A stretch of 64,000 bases of DNA from an uncultured Prevotella sp. (lineage in GTDB: Bacteria; Bacteroidota; Bacteroidia; Bacteroidales; Bacteroidaceae). This document shows positions 8,054 through 17,961 of this stretch, one piece after another. The DNA is taken from contig CAMJBL010000003.1 of the NCBI GenBank assembly GCA_946403845.1, positions 1 to 64,000 on the forward strand. The letters run 5' to 3'. The notes below the pieces were generated by a model. The model was given only the letters and a program-made list of their open reading frames with translations, was not told the origin of the DNA and did not search any database. The first letter of the stretch is position 1; the number at the start of each line of letters is the position of its first letter. A program made the position numbers and the translations under genes.

Positions 8054-11000
8054 ATGCTAACAAAACAAATGAAGCAAATGCTTGTGGTGTTCCTGGCGAT
8101 GCTGGGAATGGCCCAAAGTGCTACGGCTGCCGACTTTGTGGATTTCGAGATTACCAATGCCGACATGTCGGGAACATTCGACACATCGAAACTTCCCGCC
8201 GGTGTTATTTTCTCGGGCACACAAAGAAACGACAATCACGGCTATGGCAAAGTGACACTGACAGTACCCGTCAACTGTGCTGTAGAGTTTACGATCGGCG
8301 GCTGCCAGTATGCCAACCCTGCCACTTGCAAGGTGACCAATGCAGAGGGTGTGGTTCTGGCAGAACCCAACCTGAAAACCACCACCTGCTATCACCAGGA
8401 TGGAGCAGCAGTAACCTATGTCTACAAAGGCGGTCCTACCACCCTCACCTTCTCAGACATCGCCTATCTGCCCTACTTCAAGGCAGTGGCTTTGAATGTG
8501 CCGCTGGACACTTACGGCAACTGGGATCTGGGCAATACCGACATGCAGACGGCCTTGATGGCCTTCTCGGGCAGCAACGAAGCCGGTGAGGTGGAGGCCC
8601 TCGAGAAGAATGGTCTGAAGATGAAGGTAGAGGCCAATGGCGCCACCTTCCGCACCAATGGCAACAACATGCAGATCCGCAAGGGAGCCGTGTTCAAGAT
8701 TCCCGTAAAGGCCGCTGGTGACCTGATCACCGTGAAGGGCTATCCCGGCTACTCGCAGTATACCATCGCCGGTGGCGACGTACTGACCGACGAGAACACC
8801 TATAAGGCAAAGATTGCTGACGCCGAGGCCGGCTATGTGGCCGTGACCTCAGCCAACGACAACAATTACTATTATTCGATTTCGGTCGTGCAGTATGCAC
8901 CGAAGGAGAAGATCAAGCTCGACAATGAGCCCGCCACAGCCACCTTTGCTTTCGGCGAGGGCGTCGAGGGACAGAAGGCCGAATTCAGCAATGCCGACTA
9001 CTTCCTCTCAAGCAAGGTGACCCACGGCAGCAACTGGAACATCCAGGACAGTCAGACTTACAACGGCGTCAAGGAGACCCGTCTGACACCCGTCGACCAG
9101 CATAACAGCAATCTGACGGATGACGATGCTGTGACCTTTGTCATCACCCCGAAGCCCGGCTTCACCTTCACACCGACCAAGGCTGGATTCAAGACAAACC
9201 GTTTCGGTACCGACAACGGTCTGATCGACGTTTACTGGCTGAATGCCGACGGCACCACCGTGGAGTTGGATAAGGAGATTAAGCCTGAGCGCAACAATTC
9301 CAACCTGAATACCGTGAAGAGCTACGATATCGCCGGTGCAACACCCGGTGAGGGAACCTGCGGACTGAAACTCTATCTCTACAAGCTGCAGGCCGGAAAG
9401 CAGATCGGTATGGCAGACATTGTCATCGAAGGCATCCTCAATGGCACCGAGAATGAGGTACCTGTTTTGGCCTCGTTCAAGATCAACGGCAACGAGTATA
9501 CGGTGGAAGACGTATTCGGCGAGCAGTATGAGGCCACACTGAAGTTGACGAAGAAGGAAGCCATGGTCGGCAAGAGCAATCCACTCAGCGATGTCGAAGC
9601 CACCAGCGGCGACTTGGGCGAGATTACCTATGACGAAAAGGACAACGCCTGCACCGTCACGATCCCGATGACAGCCGGCGACACCAAGATGAGCTATGTG
9701 CTGAATGTGATCTTCAAGCCCGACTACACACTGGAGTATCTGGGTGTGGATGGCAGTGTGCTGGCTACACAGACCGTCGAGGAAGATGCCACCATCGGTG
9801 CCTTCGCCTGCGACATCAGCAAGGTGGCTGCCACCAAGGACGGCTACAAGGCCCGCGGCTGGTTCAAGACGAATGTGCTGGGTGAGAAATTCACCACAGC
9901 CGACGTGATCACCGCCGACACCAAGCTCTACGCCATCCAGACGGAGATTGAGGTGGAGAGCACCCACAAGAAATACATCTTCGACCTGGCCAACAAGAAC
10001 TTCTACGCTGAGGACCATGAGGCCTTCAACCCCGCTGGCGACGGCTACTACTGGCACGATGCCCAGCACGGATGGGCCATGAAGAACGGCAACACCATCG
10101 ACCTGCTCGTGGGTCCGAAGGCCACTATCACCGTGACCCTCTGTCAGTATGGTTCCGGTACCGGGATCCTGGTGAAGAAGGACGGCAAGACACTCGACAC
10201 GCTTCCCGGTATCGCTGAAGGTGACGGCGGTTCGGCTGTCTACAACTATGAGGGCACGCCCGGCACGCTGACACTCGAGATGCAGTGCGGTGGCGAGATG
10301 TATATCCATGGCGTAAAGATTGTGAATACCGCCGAGGTGAACTTCGAGAGCCATGGCAACTGGTACTTTGTAAAGCCCGGCAATGCCGGCAGTCTGCTCG
10401 ATGCCATCGACGTGGTGAACGGCAAGAATGCCAGCAAGGATGCTGAGCGCGCATTCATCTACCTGCCCAACGGCACCTACGACCTCGAAGCTACCGTGAA
10501 GACCGCCATTACCGGTCATAACATCTCGATCATCGGACAGTCGATGGACAAGACCATCATCGTGACTGCGCCCGACAAGAGCATCGAGGGTCTTGGCAAG
10601 GCCGACATGTTCCAGGCCAGCGGCAGCAACCTCTATCTGCAGGATCTCACGCTGAAGAATGCGCTCGACTATTACAATGCCGGTTCTGCCGGTCGTGCCG
10701 CCGTGCTACAGGATGCAGGTAACCGCACCATCGGTAAGCGCGTGCGCATGCTCTCCTATCAGGATACCTACTACCCCTCGAACAGCAACCAGCAGGCCTA
10801 CTGGGAGGACTGTGACATCCACGGCACCGTAGACTTCATCTGCGGCGGCGGCGATATACGCTTCCAGAACACCACCATCTCGCTCGAGCCACGTGCACGC
10901 GACGGCAAGGGCGGTCGTACCGTGACGGCTCCAACCACCGTGACCACATTCGGCTACGTGTTCGACAACTGTCAGGTGGTAGACCTCGCCAACGGTAAGG

Positions 11001-12130
11001 GCGACTGGAACTTCGGTCGTACCTGGCAGAAGGAGCCCATCTGTATCTGGCTCAACACCACGCTCGACGAGAATGCCCAGAAGACACTGGTCAGCTCACG
11101 CTGGACGCAGAAGGGTATGAACAACACCGACCCGAAGGTATTCGGTGAATATGGCACGAAGGACATCAATGGTACCGACATCACGCCGAAGAGCAATAAG
11201 ATCACCTCGTTCGGCGGTACATTCGAGACCATCCTCACGGCTGCACAGGCTGCTGGATACAGCTATTCGAAGATGTTTAAGGACAACGCCGAGAAACCTT
11301 GGGATCCCGCTGCTCTCACAGCTCAGGTGGCTGCACCGACAAATGTGAAGCTCGCAGGCAAGACACTGACTTGGAATGCGGCTGAGGATGTGGAGACCTG
11401 GGTTATCTTTAAGAACGGACAGATCTTCGGCGTCGCCAATACACCCGAGTTCACCGTCGATGATACCAACGCCACCTATGCCGTGCGAGCTGCCAACAAG
11501 ATGGGCGGACTGAGTGAGGCCACCTCCACACCTGCCATCGCCGTATTGGCCGACACTTATTATGGCACGTTCTATGATTCAGAGAACAGCTATGTTCTTC
11601 CACAAGGTCTGAAGGCCTATGTCGTGACAGAAAACACAGAAGACCATCTGACCTATGCACAACTGAACGATGTGATTCCTGCAGGAACGGCCGTCTTGCT
11701 GAAAGGTGAGAAGAACCGCAGTAGGAAATATGAATTGCCCGTCACAAAGGCTGAGCCCTACATCGGCCAGAACCTGCTGATGGGTAGCGATGTGAACACC
11801 CTCACCTACTCGCTCATCAAGATGCCGTGTCTCTTCTATAAACTCGCCTACGGTCCCTCAAACACAGAGTATGCGCATACTTTCGGATGGTACTGGGGTG
11901 CTGAAAACGGCGAAGCCTTCGAGATTGAAGGGCATCGTGCCTGGCTCGCCATCCCGAAAGCAGCCGCATCCCGCATGTATACCCTCTTCACCGACGACAC
12001 CACAGACATCGAACTGCCGACTGCCGACAGTGACACGATCGATGAGGTCTACAACCTGAACGGTCAGCGCGTCGCAGCTCCGGCCAAGGGTCTGTATATC
12101 AGAAACAACAAAAAGGTAATCATTAAATAA
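8054..12130 (+). CDS. Large secreted multidomain protein with CE8 pectin methylesterase domain
   Basis: 1358 residues. After a signal peptide (AMLGMAQSATAAD) come about 740 residues of beta-sandwich material, including two related galactose-binding-like modules and a bacterial-repeat-like stretch (about 565-630) with the LEYLGVDGSVLATQTV pattern. The pectin methylesterase beta-helix occupies about 770-1085: SYQDTYY and GTVDFICGGG carry the two catalytic aspartates, and NFGRTW corresponds to the substrate-binding LGRPW of the family, with R kept and P replaced by T. An FN3-like domain and the tag VYNLNGQRVAAPAKGLYIRN close the protein. It removes methyl groups from galacturonan so that PL1 and PL10 can act. 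A 45-residue lipoprotein follows in the same transcript. ATG 8054 is used; Met at 8069 is an alternative. Confidence 0.88.
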   Translation: MLTKQMKQMLVVFLAMLGMAQSATAADFVDFEITNADMSGTFDTSKLPAGVIFSGTQRNDNHGYGKVTLTVPVNCAVEFTIGGCQYANPATCKVTNAEGVVLAEPNLKTTTCYHQDGAAVTYVYKGGPTTLTFSDIAYLPYFKAVALNVPLDTYGNWDLGNTDMQTALMAFSGSNEAGEVEALEKNGLKMKVEANGATFRTNGNNMQIRKGAVFKIPVKAAGDLITVKGYPGYSQYTIAGGDVLTDENTYKAKIADAEAGYVAVTSANDNNYYYSISVVQYAPKEKIKLDNEPATATFAFGEGVEGQKAEFSNADYFLSSKVTHGSNWNIQDSQTYNGVKETRLTPVDQHNSNLTDDDAVTFVITPKPGFTFTPTKAGFKTNRFGTDNGLIDVYWLNADGTTVELDKEIKPERNNSNLNTVKSYDIAGATPGEGTCGLKLYLYKLQAGKQIGMADIVIEGILNGTENEVPVLASFKINGNEYTVEDVFGEQYEATLKLTKKEAMVGKSNPLSDVEATSGDLGEITYDEKDNACTVTIPMTAGDTKMSYVLNVIFKPDYTLEYLGVDGSVLATQTVEEDATIGAFACDISKVAATKDGYKARGWFKTNVLGEKFTTADVITADTKLYAIQTEIEVESTHKKYIFDLANKNFYAEDHEAFNPAGDGYYWHDAQHGWAMKNGNTIDLLVGPKATITVTLCQYGSGTGILVKKDGKTLDTLPGIAEGDGGSAVYNYEGTPGTLTLEMQCGGEMYIHGVKIVNTAEVNFESHGNWYFVKPGNAGSLLDAIDVVNGKNASKDAERAFIYLPNGTYDLEATVKTAITGHNISIIGQSMDKTIIVTAPDKSIEGLGKADMFQASGSNLYLQDLTLKNALDYYNAGSAGRAAVLQDAGNRTIGKRVRMLSYQDTYYPSNSNQQAYWEDCDIHGTVDFICGGGDIRFQNTTISLEPRARDGKGGRTVTAPTTVTTFGYVFDNCQVVDLANGKGDWNFGRTWQKEPICIWLNTTLDENAQKTLVSSRWTQKGMNNTDPKVFGEYGTKDINGTDITPKSNKITSFGGTFETILTAAQAAGYSYSKMFKDNAEKPWDPAALTAQVAAPTNVKLAGKTLTWNAAEDVETWVIFKNGQIFGVANTPEFTVDDTNATYAVRAANKMGGLSEATSTPAIAVLADTYYGTFYDSENSYVLPQGLKAYVVTENTEDHLTYAQLNDVIPAGTAVLLKGEKNRSRKYELPVTKAEPYIGQNLLMGSDVNTLTYSLIKMPCLFYKLAYGPSNTEYAHTFGWYWGAENGEAFEIEGHRAWLAIPKAAASRMYTLFTDDTTDIELPTADSDTIDEVYNLNGQRVAAPAKGLYIRNNKKVIIK

Positions 12131-12139
12131 CACAAGGAT

Positions 12140-12277
12140 ATGAAGAAATTACTGATTTTATTCTGCATGGCCCTTGCCACACAGGTATTCATGGCATGTG
12201 CTGCGGATGATAATCCCGTAGACACCACCAATACCAATAATCCTCAGGATGTGGTGACCGACCAGCCCGCCAACTAA
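12140..12277 (+). CDS. 45-residue micro-lipoprotein
   Basis: Starts 9 bp after the CE8 stop with a purine-rich CACAAGGAT before the ATG. The peptide is MKKLLILFCMALATQVFMAC followed by 25 polar residues rich in Asp, Asn and Thr. Cys20 sits in a lipobox (VFMAC), so the mature product would be a lipid-anchored peptide of about 26 residues. No family is recognised. It is followed directly by a strong terminator, so it is the last gene of the CE8 transcript. It could be a real surface peptide or the remnant of a larger lipoprotein. Confidence 0.6.
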   Translation: MKKLLILFCMALATQVFMACAADDNPVDTTNTNNPQDVVTDQPAN

Positions 12278-12307
12278 CCCACCAGCGTATCAGATTGCAT
12301 TCATTTC

Positions 12308-12341
12308 AAAGGTGTAGTTCTTTTCGGACTACACCTTTTTT
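12308..12341 (+). terminator. Terminator after the CE8/micro-lipoprotein unit
   Basis: AAAGGTGTAGT (12308-12318) pairs with ACTACACCTTT (12328-12338), followed by a T-run. It ends only a few bases before operator site 3. Confidence 0.8.
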
Positions 12342-12343
12342 CT

Positions 12344-12357
12344 GTAAACGTTTACGA
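12344..12357. promoter_or_regulatory. Palindromic operator, site 3 (LacI-type)
   Basis: GTAAACGTTTACGA, containing the perfect 12-bp palindrome GTAAACGTTTAC. Its centre (12349.5) is 60.5 bp upstream of the SusC -7 element. Confidence 0.7.
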
Positions 12358-12385
12358 GAGATTGTTTAAATAATTTAGTTAATAA

Positions 12386-12417
12386 TTTGGTTATATTGAA
12401 AAAAAACACTAACTTTG
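12386..12417 (+). promoter_or_regulatory. Promoter of the susC operon
   Basis: TTTG (12386-12389), 20-bp spacer, TAACTTTG (12410-12417): a full match to the Bacteroidales promoter. The leader is about 60 nt. Confidence 0.75.
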
Positions 12418-12483
12418 CCACAAATTATAGACTAATTTGCTGAATATCATTTACTAATTAATAATAACTTTAAAAAACAAGGT

Positions 12484-15400
12484 ATGAATCAAGCAATGAG
12501 ACTATTGTGTAAACTTTGCCTCTTAGCAGCATTCTTCGTACTGGCCCCCCCTGAGGTGCTGGCACAGACGATTGCGAAGGGTCAGGTTTTCGACTCAACA
12601 GGTGAGCCAGTCATCGGTGCGACGGTTGTAGAGAAGGGAGATCCCAAGAATGCAGCCGTGACCGACTTCGACGGAAACTTCTCACTAACGCTTAAAAAAG
12701 CGAAAGCTGTGGTTATCTCCTACATCGGAATGGTAACCCAGGAAGTGGCTGCCTCGCAGAACATGAACGTAACCCTTCAGGACGACAACGCCTCGCTCGA
12801 GGAGGTGGTTGTGGTTGGTTACACCAGCAAAGCCCGTAAAGACCTGACAGGATCTGTAGGATCCGTCAGCGGTACCAAACTGGCAGTAGTGCCCGTTACA
12901 TCGGCAGCCGTAGCCCTGCAAGGTAAGATTTCTGGTGTACAGGTAACAACCGTCGACGGTCAGCCCGGTGCCGACGTCAACATCCGTGTTCGTGGCGGTA
13001 CGTCAGTGACACAGGAAAATCACCCACTCTTTATCGTTGATGGTTTCCAAGTGGATAACATCAATGATATTCCTCCTTCGGACATTGCCAGTATCGATGT
13101 GCTGAAGGATGCCTCTCTGACAGCCATCTATGGCGCGAAGGGTGGTAACGGTGTGGTGGTGGTGACCACCAAGAGTGCCAAGGAGGGCAAGGTGCAGGTT
13201 TCATTTAATGCGAACCTGAACATTAGCCATATCTCCAAAACGCTCGACCTGATGAATGCCCAGGATTTTGCCAACTATCAGTATCAGTGGCACTCCTGTA
13301 ATGGTACGCGTTCAACCAATGGTAAATTCTTCCGTGCCAATTTTGGTAATCCCTACGACCTAGACATGTACTCTACCCTGCCCTCTCACGACTGGCAGGA
13401 TGAAGTAATGGGTGAGACACCGGTGAACTACTCCACCAATGTCACCATCGGTGGTGGTTCGGAGAAGGTGAAATTCAATCTGTCGTTAACACAGAGTGAA
13501 GACAAGGGTATTATCCTTGGTTCGGGTGTGCGCCGTACTAACATCAATTTCAAGACCAACGTACAGGTGACGAACAATTTCAGCATCCAGTTCAACCCCA
13601 AGTTCACGTTCCGTCGTGACGAAGGTGCTGGTGGTGAACATGTGGGAACTGGAGGTATCATCGATGTACTGCAATACCGTCCTACAAATGGTCTACGTGA
13701 GTTTGGTTATATTGATCCCGCATATGCCGATCCCGCAGAGGAGGAACTCTTCAACTACACTAATCCGAAGAGCGATATCTCGATCAACCAACTCGTCAAG
13801 CACTCCTACACCTACACCAATGCTGTTGCATTGGAATGGAAGCCCATCAAGGGACTGAACCTTCGTTCTGAGGCTACCATCGGTCTGACATGGACAGATC
13901 AGAGCCGTTTCTATGGCGGCTACACCAGCGAAGGTCAGAAAACGATTCACAAGAACCTGCCAATAGCCACACTCAACAATACGAAGCGTCTGAACTATGT
14001 ATGGACGAATACCGCTTCATATAATTTCTCGGTAAAGGACACTCACAACTGGTCATTCCTTCTGGGTCAGGAGATTTATGAGTCGCAGGTTCGTAAAAAC
14101 GAATCGACCAACCACCTCTTCCCTGCCGCTTTCACAGCACAAGAGGCCTGGAACAACATGAATTTCGGTACACCTTATCAGACCGTCTCCTCACTCTCTA
14201 CACCCGACCGTACCGCCTCTTTCTTCGGTCAGGCCAGCTACAACTACAAGCACAAGTACCTTATTTCAGGTACAATGCGTGCCGATGCTTCCACACGCTT
14301 TGCACCCGGTTATCAATGGGGCTACTTCCCATCTATCTCAGGTGCATGGGTCATCAGTGAGGAGCCATTTATGAAGGATGTTGAGTGGATCAGTCAGTTG
14401 AAACTCCGTGCTGCCATCGGTATGGCTGGTAACAACCGTATCGACGCAGATCTGTATCGTGAGCTTTATGCCATCAACTCTACGGGCGGACCTGGTTTTG
14501 GCGAGGTTACCTCATTAGGTGAGCAGTACTATGCCAACAACAGTGGCGACCAATTCTATAACCACGAAATCAAGTGGGAGACAACAATCACCCGCAACCT
14601 GGCTGCCGATATTTCTTTGTTCAACGGTCGTCTGACCATCACCCCAGAGTTCTATTGGAATACGACCCGTGACCTGTTGTACAAGTCGAACCTGTTGCAA
14701 GTGGGTTATACTAGCCAGATGCAGAACATCGGTCAGGTCACTAACAAGGGTATTGAGCTGAGCATCAGCGGCGATATCATCCAAGGCAAGGACTACGTGC
14801 TCTCAGCCAGTCTTACCTTCGGCCACAACAAGATGAAGATTGACAAACTGAACGGTACCGAAAGTGAACGCTACGAGGAAGGTAAGCGCTGGAAATCCAG
14901 TTATAAGGATTATCTGCTGCGCGTAGGCGACGAAGTGGGACTGATTTACGGTTTCGTCTATGACGGACTCTATCAGTTCGACGAATTCTATTTTGACCCG
15001 CAGAACAACTATCAGGCAGTGCCCTGGGGTTCTGCTGCTGCCGACAACGGCACCAGCAACAACTGTGCACCCCGTGAAGACGGCTACATCACGATTATCA
15101 ATGATATCTCCGGCGACAGCAACAGTGGTATCGCTACCCTGCCCGGTAAGATTAAGTTCAAGGATCTCGACGGTGACGGTCGCATCACCGAGAACGACCG
15201 TACCATCATCGGTAATACCAATCCAAAATTCCAAGGCGGTTTCGGTCTGAGCGGTCAGTGGAAGGACTTCGACTTCACAGCCAACTTCACCTACATGCTT
15301 GATTTCGATATCAACAATGCAACGGCTTATCGTCTGTCGTCATCAAAAGGCAACAAGAACAAGTTCTATAATGTCTTGGCTGAATTTGCCGACGGTTGGC

Positions 15401-15810
15401 AGTATAACGACATCGACGGTAGTATCACCAATACGAAGGGTGATATTCTCTATAAGGCCTATTATCTGAGCGACCCGGTGAATGTCTACAAGCAGGGAAA
15501 CCAGAACCGTTCCCTGTGGAACCCCACCGATGTCACCACCGACATCTGTCACTCCTACTTCATCGAAGACGGCTCGTTCCTGCGCTGCTCTGACGTGACC
15601 TTGGGCTACACCCTGCCGAAGAAGCTCACGCAGAAAGCTGGTGTCTCGAAAGCCCGCTTCTATGTCTCTGCTTCCAACCTGTTTATCATTACAGGCTACA
15701 CAGGTTACGATCCTGAGGTGGATATCCAGACTGGTCTGACACCAGGTATGGACTACAACCGCTATCCGCGTAGCCGTACCTTCGTGTTCGGTACAAACAT
15801 CACGTTCTAA
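12484..15810 (+). CDS. SusC-like TonB-dependent outer-membrane transporter
   Basis: 1108 residues, normal length for SusC proteins. After the signal peptide comes a CarboxypepD_reg-like domain (about 30-105: KGQVFDSTGEPVIGATVVEK), the TonB box region EEVVVVGY, the plug domain (about 120-230: AVALQGKISGVQV, LFIVDGFQVDN, SIDVLKDASLTAIYGAKGGN) and the beta-barrel to the end (terminal NRYPRSRTFVFGTNITF). There is no STN domain, so signalling to an ECF sigma/anti-sigma pair is unlikely. It imports pectic oligosaccharides into the periplasm with SusD at 15828. First gene of an operon of four (gaps 17, 22 and 32 bp), driven by the promoter at 12386 and operator site 3. The substrate is inferred from the neighbouring PL1, PL10 and CE8 enzymes. 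Confidence 0.93.
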   Translation: MNQAMRLLCKLCLLAAFFVLAPPEVLAQTIAKGQVFDSTGEPVIGATVVEKGDPKNAAVTDFDGNFSLTLKKAKAVVISYIGMVTQEVAASQNMNVTLQDDNASLEEVVVVGYTSKARKDLTGSVGSVSGTKLAVVPVTSAAVALQGKISGVQVTTVDGQPGADVNIRVRGGTSVTQENHPLFIVDGFQVDNINDIPPSDIASIDVLKDASLTAIYGAKGGNGVVVVTTKSAKEGKVQVSFNANLNISHISKTLDLMNAQDFANYQYQWHSCNGTRSTNGKFFRANFGNPYDLDMYSTLPSHDWQDEVMGETPVNYSTNVTIGGGSEKVKFNLSLTQSEDKGIILGSGVRRTNINFKTNVQVTNNFSIQFNPKFTFRRDEGAGGEHVGTGGIIDVLQYRPTNGLREFGYIDPAYADPAEEELFNYTNPKSDISINQLVKHSYTYTNAVALEWKPIKGLNLRSEATIGLTWTDQSRFYGGYTSEGQKTIHKNLPIATLNNTKRLNYVWTNTASYNFSVKDTHNWSFLLGQEIYESQVRKNESTNHLFPAAFTAQEAWNNMNFGTPYQTVSSLSTPDRTASFFGQASYNYKHKYLISGTMRADASTRFAPGYQWGYFPSISGAWVISEEPFMKDVEWISQLKLRAAIGMAGNNRIDADLYRELYAINSTGGPGFGEVTSLGEQYYANNSGDQFYNHEIKWETTITRNLAADISLFNGRLTITPEFYWNTTRDLLYKSNLLQVGYTSQMQNIGQVTNKGIELSISGDIIQGKDYVLSASLTFGHNKMKIDKLNGTESERYEEGKRWKSSYKDYLLRVGDEVGLIYGFVYDGLYQFDEFYFDPQNNYQAVPWGSAAADNGTSNNCAPREDGYITIINDISGDSNSGIATLPGKIKFKDLDGDGRITENDRTIIGNTNPKFQGGFGLSGQWKDFDFTANFTYMLDFDINNATAYRLSSSKGNKNKFYNVLAEFADGWQYNDIDGSITNTKGDILYKAYYLSDPVNVYKQGNQNRSLWNPTDVTTDICHSYFIEDGSFLRCSDVTLGYTLPKKLTQKAGVSKARFYVSASNLFIITGYTGYDPEVDIQTGLTPGMDYNRYPRSRTFVFGTNITF

Positions 15811-15827
15811 ACAAATAAGAAACAGAT

Positions 15828-17939
15828 ATGAAAATCAAGAATATTTTACTGACCGGAGTGGCAGCACTGGCATTGGCATCCTGTAATGACTATCTGGATG
15901 TTGATGCACCGTCAGCATACTCTGAGGAATTTGTCTTTGGCCAGAAGTCAGAGATTGAGCGCGCCCTCAACGGTGTGTATGCTCAAGCCCTTGTCGGCGA
16001 CCTCTATGGCAATGCCTATCAGCTGACCTTCAACTACAATAGTGATGTGGACGTGCAGATCAGCTCCGACGGAAGCCATGAGCACAACACTTATGCTCGA
16101 TACGACTGTGATGACGAAGGTAATGACATCCTTAAATTCTGGACAGCAGCCTACAATCTGATTGAAGATTGCAACAAGTTCATCGCGTCTGCCGAAAAGA
16201 GTAAGTTCTATGTCAATATCGACAATGACCCCGAATGGAGTCAGGACGGTCAGGTACTGCAGTGGATTGGTGAGGCCAAATGTCTGCGTGCCATGATTTA
16301 CCACGACCTGGTTGTCATGTTTGGTGATGTGCCTTTCACCTTCACACCTGCCTCAAAACGAGAAGAATACATCTTCCCGGTCACCGACCGTCAGGAGATT
16401 CAAGACGCACTGATTGCTGATCTGAAGGAGGCCTCAATTAAGATGTCGCCCGCCAGCAGCGTCACCGTTGAGCGTTGTTCAAAAGAGTTTGCACAATCCA
16501 TGATAGCCCGTATTGCCTTGACAGCTGGCGGTTATTCGCTCCGTCCAAACAAAAGCGACAACCGCAACTATGGCACGATGGAACGTCCTGCCAACTATCG
16601 GGAGTACTATCAGATAGCCCGCGCTTATGCCGACTCTGTCATCTCGACTGGTGCACACGACCTCAAGGCAGAATATCAGACGGTGTTCGTCAATGAGTGT
16701 AACTACCAAGTCATCAACAACGACGACCCCATCTTCGAAATTCCCTTCGCTAAGGAATCAACGGGTAATACCGGTTACATTCAAGGTCCCACGTATTCTT
16801 CCTACGAGAACAAGACAACAGGCGTATGGGGTGAGACAAAAGGTAACGGACGTCTGCATGCTTTCTACCGTTTCCTGTTCCGTGACAATGACAAACGTCG
16901 CGAGTTTGTAAACGGCCTCTGGTATTACACCTACCGCATTGATGAGACCAACACCCAGGTCGACTCCATCATCATCCGCAATGACTATTCTGTTCATAAC
17001 AACAAGTGGTCGAAATTGTGGACGGCAGAAGGGTCTGCACTCGGCAACGTCTCTACCGGTTCCACTGGTATCAACTTCCCCTACATGCGTTATGCTGACG
17101 TTCTGCTGATGTATGCCGAGGCAGCCAATGAACTGGACGGTGGTCCCTCTGATCCCAAGGCTGTGGCCTGTCTGACGAAGGTACATGCACGTGCTTTCAC
17201 CGACGGTGATGCCGCTTTCATCACAGAAGCCATTGGTAACAAGGAGTCTTTCCAGAAGGCCATTATGGATGAGCGCAAATGGGAGTTTGCCGGTGAGAAC
17301 ATCCGCTGGCGTGACCTCGTGCGTACCAATACTCTCTCCGAAGAACTTTTATACAGTTTCCTGCGTTACCATGCAGCTGGTATGGCTGGTGATTCTGGTT
17401 TTGAAGAGGCTATCAACGAGCACGATGGTAACACCTTCAATTACAAGCCGCTAACGATGTACTATCATAAGTACTATGCCACTGAGGGTACTGACCAGCA
17501 GAAACTGATTGCCCACCGCATGATTAAGAATCAGCTTTATGGCTACATCGTTAATGATGCCTATGCTTTTGAACTGACATACCCCAACCAGTCGCTACCA
17601 AGCCTGCGTTTGTACAATGCTTATACGCGCCTCAGTCAGCCAACAACCAGTCAGATCCGTACCTTCGGATTTGCTGCAGAAGGTTGGAGCAATGCCAAGT
17701 TCTACAATTGGTTCAACGATGCTACGGCACAGCCAAACAACCAGTGTAAGTACAGTTTCTACGGCTACATCCGTACCGACGACAATGGTAATATCTGGCT
17801 CATTCGCAATGGTGTGCAGGAACAGTTTAATTCTATCCCCGCTGTTGAGTCACTGCCTGCCGTACGCTACATTCTTCCCTATCCTAATCAGGTGATTCAG
17901 CGCTCGTCTGGTGCCTATAAGAACTATTACGGCTATTAA
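15828..17939 (+). CDS. SusD-like (RagB/SusD) glycan-binding lipoprotein
   Basis: 703 residues with a lipoprotein signal (LALASCNDYLD, Cys19), the N-terminal SusD segment LNGVYAQALVGDLYG, TPR-type helices, and the C-terminal SusD_RagB domain with FPYMRYADVLLMYAEAANEL and MDERKWEFAGENIRWRDLVR, both hallmarks of the family. It caps the SusC barrel and binds the oligosaccharide at the cell surface. It lies 17 bp after susC and 22 bp before the DUF4957-like gene. Somewhat longer than SusD itself (about 550), as is common for pectin SusD homologues. Confidence 0.92.
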   Translation: MKIKNILLTGVAALALASCNDYLDVDAPSAYSEEFVFGQKSEIERALNGVYAQALVGDLYGNAYQLTFNYNSDVDVQISSDGSHEHNTYARYDCDDEGNDILKFWTAAYNLIEDCNKFIASAEKSKFYVNIDNDPEWSQDGQVLQWIGEAKCLRAMIYHDLVVMFGDVPFTFTPASKREEYIFPVTDRQEIQDALIADLKEASIKMSPASSVTVERCSKEFAQSMIARIALTAGGYSLRPNKSDNRNYGTMERPANYREYYQIARAYADSVISTGAHDLKAEYQTVFVNECNYQVINNDDPIFEIPFAKESTGNTGYIQGPTYSSYENKTTGVWGETKGNGRLHAFYRFLFRDNDKRREFVNGLWYYTYRIDETNTQVDSIIIRNDYSVHNNKWSKLWTAEGSALGNVSTGSTGINFPYMRYADVLLMYAEAANELDGGPSDPKAVACLTKVHARAFTDGDAAFITEAIGNKESFQKAIMDERKWEFAGENIRWRDLVRTNTLSEELLYSFLRYHAAGMAGDSGFEEAINEHDGNTFNYKPLTMYYHKYYATEGTDQQKLIAHRMIKNQLYGYIVNDAYAFELTYPNQSLPSLRLYNAYTRLSQPTTSQIRTFGFAAEGWSNAKFYNWFNDATAQPNNQCKYSFYGYIRTDDNGNIWLIRNGVQEQFNSIPAVESLPAVRYILPYPNQVIQRSSGAYKNYYGY

Positions 17940-17961
17940 TAACAACAAGAATTCATAAGAT

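Noticed and set aside
9008..10519. 503-codon antisense frame inside the CE8 gene
   Set aside because: Shadow frame caused by codon bias; the plus strand carries recognisable domains throughout.
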